Positions 13,201 to 24,079 of a DNA stretch of 64,000 nucleotides are shown piece after piece (position 1 is the stretch's first letter; every line of letters begins with the position of its first letter). Source of the stretch: Paramacrobiotus metropolitanus (lineage: Eukaryota > Tardigrada > Eutardigrada > Parachela > Macrobiotidae); NCBI RefSeq assembly GCF_019649055.1, contig NW_026570268.1:124001-188000 (forward strand), written 5' to 3'. Both the position numbers and the translations under genes were made by a program. The notes beneath the pieces are model-generated. The model was not told where the DNA came from, ran no database searches, and saw only the letters and a list, made by a program, of their open reading frames with translations.

Positions 13201-13949
13201 CCATCTGTACGGTTTTCGGCTCACTGACAAGTACAAAATATTCGCCAAACCCGCCAATTTTATCTCTATGAACTACAAATTTCAAAATTAAGCAAAAAAC
13301 GTTTTCTTGTGTCACCGAGCGCGGGAAATCGGTTACCGCAAAAATCAGGCAGAGAAAACGCCATCTAGACTGTTTTCGGCTCACTGACAGGTACAAAGTA
13401 TTTACCAAACCCGCCAATTTTATCTCTAAGAAGCACAGATTTCAAAACTTAGCAATAAACGTTTTCCTATGTCACGGTACGCGGGAAATCGGTTGCCGCA
13501 AAGATCGGACAGTAAAAACGCCATCTAGACTGTTTTCGGTTCACTGATAAGTAAAAAATATTCACCAAACCCGCCAATTTTAACTCTTTGAACCACAAAT
13601 TTCAAAACTAAGCAAAAAAAGTTTTCCTATGTAACGGAACTCGGTTAATCGGTTGCCGCAAACTTGAGACAGTAAAAACGCCGTCTAGACGGTTTTCGGC
13701 TCACTGAGAATTAAAAAATATTCACCAAACCCGCCAATTTTAACTCTTTGAACCACAAATTTCAAAACTAATTAAAAAAAGTTCTCCTATGTAACGGAAC
13801 GCAAGGAATCGGTTTCCGCAAAAATGAGACAAAAAAACGCCATCTAGACGGTTTTCGGTTCACTGACAAGTACAAAATATTCACCAAACCCGACAATTTT
13901 ACCTGTAAGAAGTACAAATTTCAAAATTACGAAAAAAACGTTTTCCTAT
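4201..13949 (+). repeat. 160-bp satellite array, about 60 monomers
   Basis: Tandem monomers of about 160 bp; for instance the phrase GCGGGGAATCGGTTGCCGC starts at 4211, 4371, 4531 and 4691. Each monomer contains CGCCATCTAGACGGTTTTCGG, CTCCAAACCCGCCAATTTTA and a poly-A-flanked AAAAACGTTTTCCTAT. Variant monomers carry small indels. Higher-order structure is visible: a block with three variant monomers recurs at about 8138, 10828 and 13046, and another at about 5020-5640 and 6520-7150. Minus-strand open frames of up to 123 codons recur identically because of this and are not genes. The last monomer (13815-13949) differs from the rest and resembles the inverted fragment beyond the LTR element. 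Confidence 0.95.
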
Positions 13950-14360
13950 TGTTGGGCCAGTCGCGATGGCAGCCTACGAGTATGGCAGCCAGCGACGGTC
14001 CCGCTTCCGGTGCATGGCTCAGGGTGCATACTATCGCACACACTCACGCCTGCACGCACTCGCATAGCCGACGCCGAATCCCTGGCCTCGACTCCGCCTT
14101 GCCACACCCACGGCTTTACGTCTCGGCCAATCAGCGTTCGCTATCGCTCGTGTTGGTTTTGCCCAGTGCCGCATTAGGCTTTCTATGTTGTGGCTCGATG
14201 TGCCATTCACTTTTCATTCATTAGCGTATCATTCACTGTACTGACATGATACTGGCCGCATCGAGCCTTCATGTGCTTTGTGTTTTGGCTCTTGCATTAT
14301 TGATTCCTCAATAAAGCCTTTGTTCTCACACTCGTGAGCCTTTGTTCGCCAGCTGTCACA
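13950..14360 (+). repeat. E1 5' LTR
   Basis: 411 bp, starting TGTTGGGCCAGTCGC and ending CCAGCTGTCACA. It matches the 3' LTR at 56226-56637 with about 22 substitutions or single-base indels. A polyadenylation signal AATAAA lies at 14310-14315, followed by a small hairpin CTCAC-ACTC-GTGAG near the end. The body is GC-rich with CpG-containing phrases; no clear TATA box. Left flank is the satellite ending ...GTTTTCCTAT. Confidence 0.95.
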
Positions 14361-16196
14361 TGATAGCATATCGTTGAGTTTTCCTTCGACGGAACTCTTG
14401 AGAAGACGGTGTAGAATTACAGCCGTAACGGCCGACGAGAAGAAAGGGAAGAATCGATATTCGGTTCCCATCCCCATCTGATCGCCGCCAGCCAGAACGC
14501 TCTGGTCCCTCTTCTCTCTCTTGCGGGCAGAAAGCCTCAGCGGACTCTCCTCTTGCGCGCGGACGGAACGATCTTTTGCTTCCGGCCAGCGGAACGACTT
14601 AGCCCGGGTAGATCGACGGACGGAACGTTCCTGCGGATCCTCGGACTTCAGCCTCGGACGGAACCCTCTCAGCTAGGGATGCCAAAAACTTGAGTTAATA
14701 ACTTGACTTGACTTTCGACTTGGTTTTTACAAAAAGTCGAACTTTTCAAATTACTTGGACATCCAAGTTAACTTTTTTGACTTGACTTGGAAGCTCAAGC
14801 CAAGTTATTAATTTGAAGTCGACTTCAAGTCGACTTGAAGTCGAATAAAAAGTAATACGAAAACTTGCGTATAGGGGAGTTATTAGGCGTCACACACCCG
14901 TTCCATGTACTGCTCCAGTCATTCGCCCGGAGCTTTGCCTCCTGGCTGCACATACAGTCATGTGCAGCCGTGTGGTCATAATCCACTTTGATGGCTGGAA
15001 CAGTACACCGAAAGTGTGTTGTACGACACCATTATCAAAACATTTTAAAGATATAACGCAGAAAATGTCGGTTTATTTTAAAATTCCTCAAATTTTTTTA
15101 AAAACTCGCAAGTCGACTTGAAGCAGAACTTGAGAACTTGGTTTGACAAACCAAGTCGACTTCGTTGACTTGGTTTGGAAGGATAAGTTCAAGTTAATAA
15201 CTTGGCTTTTCATCCAAGTTTTTTCGATTAACTCAAGTTATTAACTTGATAAGTCGACTTCGCCAAGTATTTAGGCAACCCTACTCTCAGCCCTCAACAA
15301 CCGGGGTCGCCTTTTCGTTAAGTCGCACCCGCAACTTTACCAACGCTTGCGGAAGGATTTCACCCCGAGAATCCGGCCGATCGACCCTGACGGACGGTAC
15401 CCAACCCGTACCCACCCGGTAAACAGGTCTCTAAGACCCTTGTAGAGCCTTAAGAACCCGATATAACCGGGCGATTTTCATTTTCCACCGACGAAAACTA
15501 GTTTTGTACGGCTGAAAACCTTTTTCACCCGGAGAAACGGGCTTAGAAACATCTGTTTTCGGGTAAATCAGGGTTAGCCAACCTTACTAGGTCGGACCTT
15601 CGAGCCTCGGTGAAGACCTTTAGAACCTCGGTTTCAACCTTCTCTAATTCGTGAAAAATTAAGAGAGTAACTTTCCCCCGGCTGAATATATTTTTGGTCC
15701 ATAAAAATTAATTTTTCTGAATTTTTCCTGATTTTTCCGGAATTTATTTATCGCGGAAATGAATTAATTCAAATTTAAAAATAATCTTGACGTCACATTG
15801 GCCGAAATCCTATAATAAGATCAGCCAATGAGAATCACGGGGAAATTCCCTGTGTTAAAGGCCCGTAGTGAGTCACTGTTTTTTCGAAATTTGCACACGG
15901 CGCGTAGAATCGTGACGTAGGCATTAATCCGCAAGACCGCTTAGTAGTGTGACGTCAGAGCGGTCAGTACTGTAGGATAGGACGTACGTAAGCTGTACCC
16001 TGTATTAACTTCAGTACTGAGTTGCAAGTAGTACAAGCACACACACCACATCATCCCCACCCCACCGGACCTTCGGACCTTAAAGGCAAAAGACCCTTCA
16101 CCTTGGACATCCCCAATTAGGGACAAGTCCGGACTTCATCGGCCGAAGGGATAACCCGAAGGCTAGTTCACGGCTCCAACAGGGCTGTATCTGGAC
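14361..16196 (+). other. E1 leader between 5' LTR and gag
   Basis: About 1.2 kb of leader once the nested element at 14674-15283 is removed. The sequence directly after the LTR is TGATAGCATATCG and does not begin with the usual TGG of a tRNA primer-binding site, so the priming tRNA is not evident. The leader is GC-rich at first and more AT-rich around 15650-15790. A CAATTA-loop hairpin with UCCC/GGGA stem lies at 16110-16123, and a CAACA-loop one (GCTCCAACAGGGCT) just upstream of the Gag start. Packaging and dimerisation signals would be expected here. Confidence 0.6.
14674..15283. mobile_element. Non-autonomous hAT-type element (MITE)
   Basis: Terminal inverted repeats TAGGGATGCC and GGCAACCCTA bound a 610-bp AT-rich segment. 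A perfect 8-bp target duplication CTCTCAGC flanks it (14666-14673 and 15284-15291), the hallmark length for hAT elements. The interior is a set of palindromic ACTTGAGTT/AAGTTATTAACTTG phrases, plus at 14887-15030 a looser pair of arms resembling those of the small element at 3163-3369. No transposase. It inserted into the E1 leader after E1 itself was in place. Confidence 0.9.
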
Positions 16197-16607
16197 ATGT
16201 CCGGGCGAGAGGACATCTACGCTCGGAAGTTCGACCAGGGTTATGCCCGACGTGACCAGGCTGGCGGGTAAACTTTCCGCCATGCCGGCCCGGGCAACCC
16301 GGAGCCCAAATCATCGGACTCCAATCGGTCGACAAAGTCCAACAAATCGGACAAGTCAACCAGCTCAGCCAAGGAGAAGCGAGATCAGCGGATCCTGGGA
16401 GCTGGTTTAACCCAATCGCCGGAGGATCGCTTCGAGGACGCCCACGATCGGACGTTCCTGGAGCCATCACAGGCTGAACCGGAGGTTCTACTTGGCCTAA
16501 TAGGCCAAGATATGATGAATCCGAAGCCTGCAGCTGGACATGGGCACCCGTGCCACCCCAACAGGGTGGCATGGGAGTCAGAATGGACTCGAGGCAGACC
16601 CGAATAA
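16197..16607 (+). pseudogene. E1 Gag, N-terminal segment
   Basis: The likely Gag start is the ATG at 16197 (MSGREDIYARKFDQGYARRD), about 25 nt after a CAACA hairpin. An in-frame TAA follows at about 16269, after which the same frame continues through a Ser/Lys-rich stretch and then an acidic one, to a TAA at 16605. No domain is recognised here; position and composition suit a Gag matrix-like N-terminus. Two perfect hairpins lie within it: CTTGGCC/GGCCAAG with loop TAATA (16491-16509) and TGCCACCC/GGGTGGCA with loop CAACA (16551-16571). Start choice is inferred, since this is the first ATG in the frame that continues into plausible protein. Confidence 0.55.
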
Positions 16608-16799
16608 GCCCTAACCAGACGGGAGGGAAGGTACCACCGGCTCGGGAGGTGACCCACAAGGCGGGTTCACCGGACAAAACCCCGGTATCCCCGGTTGGAA
16701 ACCCTAAGTCCCCGGGGAACTCCGGGCTAGTAAGACAACGTCACCGACCGATGACGTGTTCGACGAAACTGTGTTGCCCGATCAGGCGACCGGACGTCC

Positions 16800-17868
16800 G
16801 GACAGCTCGCAAGGGTTCTTCCGAACTCCGTTACCAAAGCAGTACGCTGGTTCCCACATTGGAGCCTCGGGCTACACCCCTCACCGATACCTAACTAAGA
16901 CCCCACCGGAGAAGATCTAAGATCCAGATGTTCTCCGGCAAGGGATCTACGAGTTGCAGAATCAACTCGTAGCCGCATCTAACATCGTGGAGTCGACCGA
17001 AAACGTTCTATCACAAACGGTCGCCAGCCATTAGCGTGAGCGCAAGAAGCTCACGGCTGACTTTGATAGCGCGAATATCGCTATCGATGACCTCGTCCAA
17101 CAAACCGAACGGCTTGAGTCCCAGTTACAAGCAACTGGAGCGCCCTGCCGATATGACCAAAACGAAGTCATCCGACTCCACGACAAGCTGGAGCAGTCTC
17201 GTGCCGAAGTGGTCGCCCTGCGCCAGGACTTGGATAAGCGGCTACTGACCCTCGGCGACTCGGAGGCTGGCTCGGCCTATTTGCAGAACATGCTGGGCCG
17301 GGTAGACGAATACCGGGACGAAAACGACCGGTTGAAACAGGGCATTATCTGCCGGGAAGGAGAAATCGACGAGCTCCAATCAGACCTCGAAGTTCTCCGT
17401 CAAGCCTACGAGAATCTCCGGCTGAATCAGAATGACCCGGAGGGTATAGCCGTGGACCTGCGGCTATGCCAAGCTCAACTCACCCACAAGATTTACGCCC
17501 TCAACGATCATCTCCGGAGCGAAGCCGCTCGGTTTGAACATGACCGACGAGAGAACCTCAAGGTCATTGAGGCTCAACGAGCCCGGATCGCCCAATTGGA
17601 GGCTGAAAGAACGGAGATGACGGAGTATCAGACCGAACTGTATGAGTATGGCTGTGAAGCGGCAGCCATTATCCGCGGATACCTCAAAGAACGGGGCGAA
17701 CTAAGCATCGAGGTGGCTCGCCCTTGTGGCGAGACGGCCTACCTTGAGCAGATGCTGGGAGAAAAACCTCCGTCATATCAGACCGCTTAGGAGCAGGAGA
17801 AGAAATGTCATCAAATCAATGACTACCTGCGCCGGGACAACCCCCTGCTTGACCCAATAGGTTAACCG
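16800..17868 (+). pseudogene. E1 Gag, long coiled-coil segment
   Basis: From about 16810 one frame runs through to 17868 with stops at about 16918, 17032 and 17788. Most of it (17035-17790) is heptad-rich helix, with many Leu/Ala/Gln/Glu/Arg positions, typical of a coiled coil of about 250 residues. A long coiled coil in front of the capsid is unusual for Ty3/gypsy Gag. Stretches such as NENDRLKQG-like and QLEAERTEM-like sequence show the pattern. It ends near a CAATA hairpin with a UUGACC/GGUUAA stem at about 17850-17866. Likely role: Gag multimerisation (inference). Confidence 0.55.
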
Positions 17869-17871
17869 GGG

Positions 17872-18676
17872 ATGTCCACCGACCAAACCTACATGGTCGG
17901 GATAGTTCAGGGCGAGCCGTTGACCGGGAATCCACCGAGAGGACCACTAATCCCATCGGCCCCGGAGCCAGAAAGGAACACATTGACGGCTACGTCCAAT
18001 GTACTGACCCAATCCACGGCAACAACAACCATGGCCTACGGAGGGACGTCCGCAAGTGTGACGTTCTCAACCACTACTAGGCCTGTGGCGTCGACCGCAC
18101 CCAGACCGAACCCGGACAATCGACAACAAAGTCAAGTCCGAGGCTCAAACCTTCGAGCCCCGGCTGCCGGGTCGGATAATTTTGGCAGTGGAACGGGACT
18201 CAGGCCACCGCTGAACTTCCCAACAGGAGGTCCGCAGCCTGACTCGGCGGTCTCGGGAGAAGACCGACAAAGATCGAACTCGCAGAACGCGTATCCGTAC
18301 CGAGCCCCGCCACGACCTGCCCAAGGAGGACAAAGAGACTGGGCCGACCCCCGGCTACCCGGCTAATCAGCCTCATCAGCCTCGGCAGGGCCCAATAGGT
18401 CCGGCGCCGCATGCTGACCAGTATCTGGTAGTGCCACCAGGGATGTGGTTCGACCAGAACGGAGTCCTCCAGAGAATCCCCGGCTATGGAGCGCAGAATC
18501 CTCCGCCGAACCAAGAGTACGGAGCGCAGAATCCTCCGCCCGGGCCAGGACAGTTACAACAACCGGCACCCCCGGGAAACCCGAACCCCCAACCTCAACC
18601 AAACGCACCCCAGCCAGCCCCGGCCGCGCAACCGTTTGTGGAATATATGCCGGCTCTGTATCCTCCGGCAGCATAA
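17872..18676 (+). pseudogene. E1 Gag, proline/glutamine-rich linker
   Basis: Two adjoining frames (17872-18366, then about 18381-18676) encode low-complexity Pro/Gln/Asn/Gly/Thr-rich sequence with YGAQNPPP repeats near 18487-18540. The second frame is the one that continues past a TAA at 18674-18676 into the capsid-like segment, so this is the linker between coiled coil and capsid, with one frameshift at about 18370. Hairpins with CAACA (about 18213) and CAATA (about 18385) loops are embedded. No enzymatic domain. Confidence 0.5.
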
Positions 18677-19540
18677 CAGGCACAACCGGCGATACAGGCC
18701 TATCAGCCCGCGCCACCCGAACAGGACATCGCGCAAGCCCGGCTGGAAGGCTACGAAGAAGGCCGAAACCGCTACGAAGAGCGAATGGCTCGGATAGCGG
18801 CTAAGAAGCTCCGGGGCGACTTGCCGAAATTTGACGGCGATCGGTCCAAAGTGGAGGGGTGGATCACGAAAATCCGGCGAAGCTATCGCCAGGAGGCGGA
18901 CGACATCGGAATGTCCAATACCGCCTTCATGAACGAAGTGGAGAGCGTCCTCACTGGGCAGGCCCTGGACTGGTACCAGAACCAGTCAGCCCTGGAACCC
19001 GAGGAGAACTGCTGGCCGGTAGAATACTGGCTCCAGCAATTCGCAGCTCGCTTCGCGGAGACAGATAAGCAGGTGACGGTGATAGCGGACATCACCGATC
19101 GGAAGTACAAGTTCGGGCAAGAGACCCCGGAGCAGTACTATGACGCTATCATTAGCCTCCAACAACGAGGTAACTTAAGCGATCAGCTGGCCGTCCACTA
19201 CCTGCGGGCAAATGTCCTGAAGCCGAACCTACGGGCAGCCTTGGACATCCGAATGCCGAAGACCACACAGGAGTTCCGAGATTATCTTCGGGACTTCACC
19301 CGGAGAAGGCCCGTGTACGAAGTCCAGAAGGGTGGTAATGTCAACAATTACATTACCGTCAGAACGGCGACCCCAATGCCCAGCGACTCAACAGGCTCCC
19401 GGATATATCCAGCCCAGTTCGCCAGATTACCAGAATGTGCAACCAGGGCTTCATCGACCCAGCCCTTCGGCGACACCCCCTACCCAAGCCCGAGCTCAAC
19501 TGGACCAGACTTGGGCGGCGATGGCGGCGTTGAACCTTAA
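18677..19540 (+). pseudogene. E1 Gag, capsid-like domain
   Basis: From residue ~30 of this segment the protein matches the retrotransposon Gag capsid pattern: a L.KFDGDRSKVEGWI-like start, then helix-rich sequence with ALDWYQNQ, WLQQFAARFAE and a major-homology-like DITDRKYKFGQETPEQYYDAI, ending near [17 protein letters not shown]. This is the ~200-residue capsid of Ty3/gypsy Gag, which assembles the particle. The frame is open from an internal ATG at 18785 to a stop at 19538, but the real protein changes frame between about 19330 and 19420 into the segment below, by mutation or programmed shift. Confidence 0.8.
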
Positions 19541-20360
19541 CGGATCCCCAACAGGGACCGTGATTCCGCCGCCCGCTTATGGAAATAGCAGCCAACCGAG
19601 TCAACCTCGGAGCCCCGGTTACGGCCAACCTCAGAGCCAAGGTTACTCCGGCTATGGCCAGCCCCAACAGGGCTACAGCCAGCCTCGGAGCCCCGGCTAT
19701 GGTCAGCCTCAACAAGGCTTCGGCCAACCCCAACAGGGTTACGGCCAGAACTCCGCCTACGGCCAACCTCAGAACCAGGGGTATGGCTCCGGAGACGGAT
19801 ATGGACGCGGTGGAGCCCCACAATATGGCGGCTCTGGCGGAGGACGTGGCGGCGGGAATCGCGGCCGCGGAAATTTCGGCAACCGCGGAGGCGGAGGTGG
19901 CCAAGCGCAGAACGCCCAACGGCAACCCCGCACACCACAGCAATTAGCTCGCCAATTAGCGACCTATGTCGATCGGATGGAAGCGAAGTTCTTCCAGTGT
20001 ACACAGGACGGAACGTTCTTGTGTCCCCACTGCATGTGGGGCAACCACAACCAAGCGAGTTGTGGATATGCCGGACTCCGGGAACAGGACAACCCTAACC
20101 GGAGATGGTACCTGGATTGGAGATACCGGTACGAGAATGGATGGCAACTGGGTTCGGCGAATCCGAACTACGCGAACATAGTACCAGCACCGCGACCCCG
20201 TCAGCAGAATGGAGGGAACCGGCAGTCTGCCCAAGAAGGCGGAGGAAACCGTCAGAACGGCGGACGTCCTCCGTTGGCGACACCGCCACCAGGCCAACGG
20301 CCGCAGTTGCCGCCTTCCCCTAGGCTCTCAATAGGAGCCAGGGTGGGTATTCACCGGTAG
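19332..20360 (+). pseudogene. E1 Gag, Gly/Gln-rich tail with CCHC zinc knuckle
   Basis: About 340 codons. The first 80 are Ser/Pro-rich, then a GYGQPQ-type repeat tract (19600-19790), an RG-rich tract (19800-19890), and a zinc knuckle [14 protein letters not shown] that fits C-x2-C-x4-H-x4-C exactly. The nucleocapsid function, binding genomic RNA, follows from the knuckle. The YGQPQ/RGG composition resembles phase-separating RNA-binding proteins, which is rare for Gag. The PQQG codons themselves produce CAACA-loop hairpins at about 19664, 19704 and 19724. Overlaps the capsid frame by about 200 nt in a different frame. Confidence 0.75.
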
Positions 20361-21325
20361 CTGGCGGGCCGGCCCCGGGAACGTCCCAGGGAAACGCCTA
20401 AGGTCGATGAGTACCGGTGACTCATTCGACCTCCGTCATCCAACGAAACCACCGGATAAGGATAACCCCACTACCCGGAATAACCCTTTGGACACAACTC
20501 GGAACCTTGACTCGGAATTAGCCTCCGCAACGGTCAGCAAAGCTGCCAGAACCATGGCGGCGGGGACGGTAGCCCAATTAGACACCGGACTTCCCCGGTT
20601 CGGAAACTCGGAGAACCGACCCGAACCTGACCGACACCGACAGCACCGACAATGCGGCTCCCGGACCAGAAAGGTACCCGGGGGGATCGGCCAAGGAACT
20701 TTGGCCCGATCGGCAGAAGCAAGAAATGCTCCACCCGGCCCCAGAAGAGAAGCCGGAGGGGTCGGCCGAGGAATTCGGAACCGACCGGCCGGGACTAGGT
20801 CACCGAGCCGCCTGGAGGGTTCAGTATCCAATTAGGTACTACGAACCCCTGGCCTAGCGGACAACCGGGACTCCGGCCCGTAACCTCACAGGATGCCAGA
20901 ACGACATCCGAACCGTCACCGGTAGGCCAACCGGGAAGACGGCCCGTCGAAGGAACGGAAGATCCCACCGTACGAGAAAAGACTCCGGAGGGATGGGAAT
21001 TAGTCCCATTGGAAGCACAGGCACCCGCCTACTCTTGGCCGGAGGAAGCGGACCTCTTCCAACGCCAGCCAGCGAGAACTATAACTGGCTCGCGCACGTT
21101 CTTCAACATGCAGTACAACCTGTCAACACTGCGAGAGGGAGAACCAACCATGGAAGAACGGATAAACAGCCGAATAGCCCCGGTAGAATCCGCCGAATCA
21201 CTAATGGATGGCGTCGCAAACCGTCCAGAAGTGGGAAACTCGGTTAACCAAGAGGTTTCACCAGGCCGATCATCCAAGGCTGAAGGACTATCCGACGCAA
21301 CCGAGCCTCGGATTTATCTGGATCA
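20361..21325 (+). pseudogene. E1 gag-pol linker, badly decayed
   Basis: GC-rich coding-like sequence with stops in all frames. Open pieces at 20407-20835 and 21009-21353 are Pro/Arg/Asp-rich without domains. By position it is the spacer between nucleocapsid and protease. CAATA/CAATTA hairpins occur at about 20325-20341 (GGCTCT/GGAGCC) and 20825-20840. I cannot assign function. Confidence 0.35.
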
Positions 21326-22508
21326 TTGGTCGTCTACCCACAAGGCGGAGTAGACCCAGTAAGACCAATCCAGCAACCCTTGCAACCGCCGCGCGTAGAC
21401 ACCAATAGTGTCCCCGGCGAATCAACCCTAATTTCGGTGGAAGTCACCATACGGGAAGTGACCTTCCAACCGCATTCGTCCACCCGACGACCGAAGGTAG
21501 CCCGGGCATGGACCCATGAAGTCCAGATTGGACCCACCACCACCATGGCTGTGTTGGATACAAGTCGCCTTCATCGTCACCTATTGCTGCACCGTACCGG
21601 TAGCGCTGCAGGGATACACCAGCCCCCACACCTTCCATGTTCAACCGAACAACTCGGACGTTCCAGTCCTACTTGGATGCGACTATCTGCATTCCAAGTT
21701 CGTTCTCACCCGGGCTCCGACCCCCAATGAGGGTCAGCAGAGCCCATCTTCGGGTGTAGTGCAGCCTATCCCGATACCAGAGGCATCGGGCACGGCAACG
21801 AACACGGCTACGAACACGGCTCGGATTACTCGGATGGTTAACCCGATTATCCCCGGACCCTCGATTTGCCCTGAATGCTCGGCCACCGAACGAAGCCTCG
21901 TCACGGAGCTGCAAGTCCATAGCGCCATCGAACAGCACATGGCCAAAGTACGGACAACCCGACTGGAACCAATTAAAGGGATATTAAAGTCTATCCCGAT
22001 ACCAGAGGCATCGGCCTCTGGTATACTCAGACAAAGATACCGAACATGGTTTACCGGCATTCGACACCTCCTTGAGGCCAGAACGGTCGAAATAATGAAC
22101 GAACTGAGACGGGTCGGCGCGAGAACCGACGACCAGATCCGCCAAGCCAGGGAGGAATGCCAGACGGTAATCAACCTAACTGAAGCCTTAGAAGAAGAGA
22201 TCATCGAATGGGAAGAGGAACGAATTGTACTCCACGCACAATTTGCGGAACATCAGCTTCCCATCCCGCCGATACTTAAAATCCAAGCCCACGAACTGGG
22301 CCGGCGACTCTTCTGGCACTTCAGAGATCCGTATCACCTTGGTACAATGGACACTCCTTCATTTTGGAGTAAGTTCGGTGAAAATACCCGGATAATTCGA
22401 GTTGTGCCAGACCCAGAGCCTCCGAATGAACCTTGTAACTGGCACCAGGCCAAGAAAGTGAAGGCTTTGCGGGGACGTACACCCACAAGAAGGGGGTCGT
22501 CTAACTAA
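21326..22508 (+). pseudogene. E1 retropepsin-like protease and following helical domain
   Basis: A frame from 21326 carries VQIGPTTTMAVLDTSR, a retropepsin active-site motif with DTS in place of DTG. The matching C-terminal motif VLLGCDYLHSKFV lies in another frame at about 21655-21695, so there is a frameshift (and perhaps a deletion, since the gap is short for a protease) between 21565 and 21610. Downstream the second frame stays open to 22508: a Pro/Thr-rich stretch, a CPEC pair near 21878, and a helical, charged segment of about 130 residues (22060-22290) of unknown function. The protease would process Gag-Pol. Confidence 0.6.
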
Positions 22509-23069
22509 TACCCGGGCACATGTCTTGGACCAAGAGTATATGCCCGATCTGCCGCGAGAATAACGGACTGATCGTCCAAGCCATCAGAACTCTGGAACGA
22601 ACAAGTCTTGGCGCATGGAAGGCCACCTTCACCCGGACCTCCCGAACCGGAAAGGTGGGTAGGACCGGCTCAGGAAACCCCAAATAGGGTTACTGACGGC
22701 TTACTAGGGCCTCATGGGGACTTAGCCGACGAAGAAGCCGAAATCGACTTTGAAACCCCGGACTCGGATGTCTCGGATGTCCAGAGTACAAGCGACTCAC
22801 CGGATACCGACTCCGACAATGAACCCTCGGACCCCTCGGATGAGGAATCGTCCGATGAGGATGACGACGATGACGATAACGACATTTTCTTCGATCCGTC
22901 AGTCTGATGGACAGGAATCGACACACCCCCGGACGGACCCCCAGAACGTGGGCCGCCCGGCGATGAACCCTCAAACGGTGCCCAGAAACCTCGGAACGAA
23001 GGCTCAGGCCATCAACGGGCCGAGTTAACCGCAATTACGGTTTCTCGCCCGGCTGACAGCCAGATAGTC
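22509..23069 (+). pseudogene. E1 pol spacer: CxxC module and acidic tract
   Basis: Just after the previous stop, a frame beginning near 22520 gives SICPICRENNGLIVQAIRTLE, a CxxC module that resembles the CPEC one upstream and the CQMCRANN one at 48315. A strongly acidic Asp/Ser/Glu tract follows in another frame (22700-22907), including a DEDDDDDDND-like run. An AACCC/GGGTT hairpin with an A-rich loop lies at about 22677-22692. The stretch is not continuous in one frame. Function unknown. Confidence 0.4.
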
Positions 23070-24079
23070 TTGGCTACGTCAAATGATACCGGTTTAGACC
23101 CGGACACTGACCCCTCCGAAGACGAAACATCGGAAGGAGGTTCGACGAAAGAAGGATCCGACACGGAACGACGGATACCACTCACCGACGACGAACAGAT
23201 TGCCCAACAGGCAACATTCGTCGGAGGTAAACCCGTTGTTTCCGGCCAAACGCCGGCACCCGAGGCTCAAGCCTCGGTGAAAACGGCTAAGTCCGAAAAG
23301 ACCGTATATAACCCATGGAAAAGGGTTAAGAAGCCGAAGCCAATAGCGACGGCGAATGAATCTAACCCAACGGTCAACCGTCTTCACGTATATACGGAGG
23401 GTAAGGACGACGACCGGCAACCGGTATTCGTCGAGAACAAGTCCACACTACCTCCGTACTCAACCTGCGCAATACTCGTACGAACCCTCAAGAGTATGAA
23501 CCCTAAACGGAGCATCCGGTACGCATCATTCCGGAAAAAACACTCCGTAATTCGTCCAATAGAAGATGACATCGAGATTCGACCAACCTGCGATACGGCT
23601 TGGAGCAGGGTCCAGAATGCGACTGAATATAGCCAGACACTTCGCAGAGGCGCCCAGATCGGTTACATGCACTACTCGGACACCTACGAGTATGAATTCG
23701 ACAACGAAGGCATCGAATGGGAGATTCCCATGGAGTTGCCCGGGTCGAGAAGCATGGAGACCGACCATACAACTTACCGAAGGCGACACAATACGACGCC
23801 ACTACGGTCCGAACTCAACAGAAGGTTGAGTTACCACCCCGGGCAGTCGTGGAAGTCACGGTAACCATTGACCTAGAGGTGGACACCACTAAGCATAAGT
23901 ACCTCATGTACCTCGGCTCGGAGGAAGCCTTAGCGGAGGGTATCGAGATGAAGTTAGCGGATCGTCCAACCCCACACGACGGGAAGAAATTCACCATCCT
24001 GGTGGCGAACCACAACAACAAGGAGGTCATCATCCGGAAAGGAACCCTATGGGCCGGATCGAACCGTACGAACATATGA
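23070..24079 (+). pseudogene. E1 pol region between protease and RT
   Basis: Two overlapping frames (23070-23864 and from about 23790 to 24079). The first begins acidic, then has a Lys-rich patch and a structured segment with HVYTEGKDDDRQPVFVENK and an IEIRPTCDTAW-type beta-rich portion. The second ends in the pattern ILVANHNNKEVIIRKGTLWAG, the beta segment commonly found between protease and RT in Ty3/gypsy Pol. A frameshift at about 23800 separates them. No catalytic role of its own is suggested. Confidence 0.5.

Noticed and set aside
8138-13417. Identical 123-codon minus-strand open frames at 8138, 10828 and 13046
   Set aside because: They lie in the satellite and repeat because the array has higher-order duplications; the protein is a translation of the monomer.
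16168-20300. Long minus-strand open frames opposite gag
   Set aside because: High GC and strong codon bias on the plus strand leave the antisense frames open; domains are all on the plus strand.
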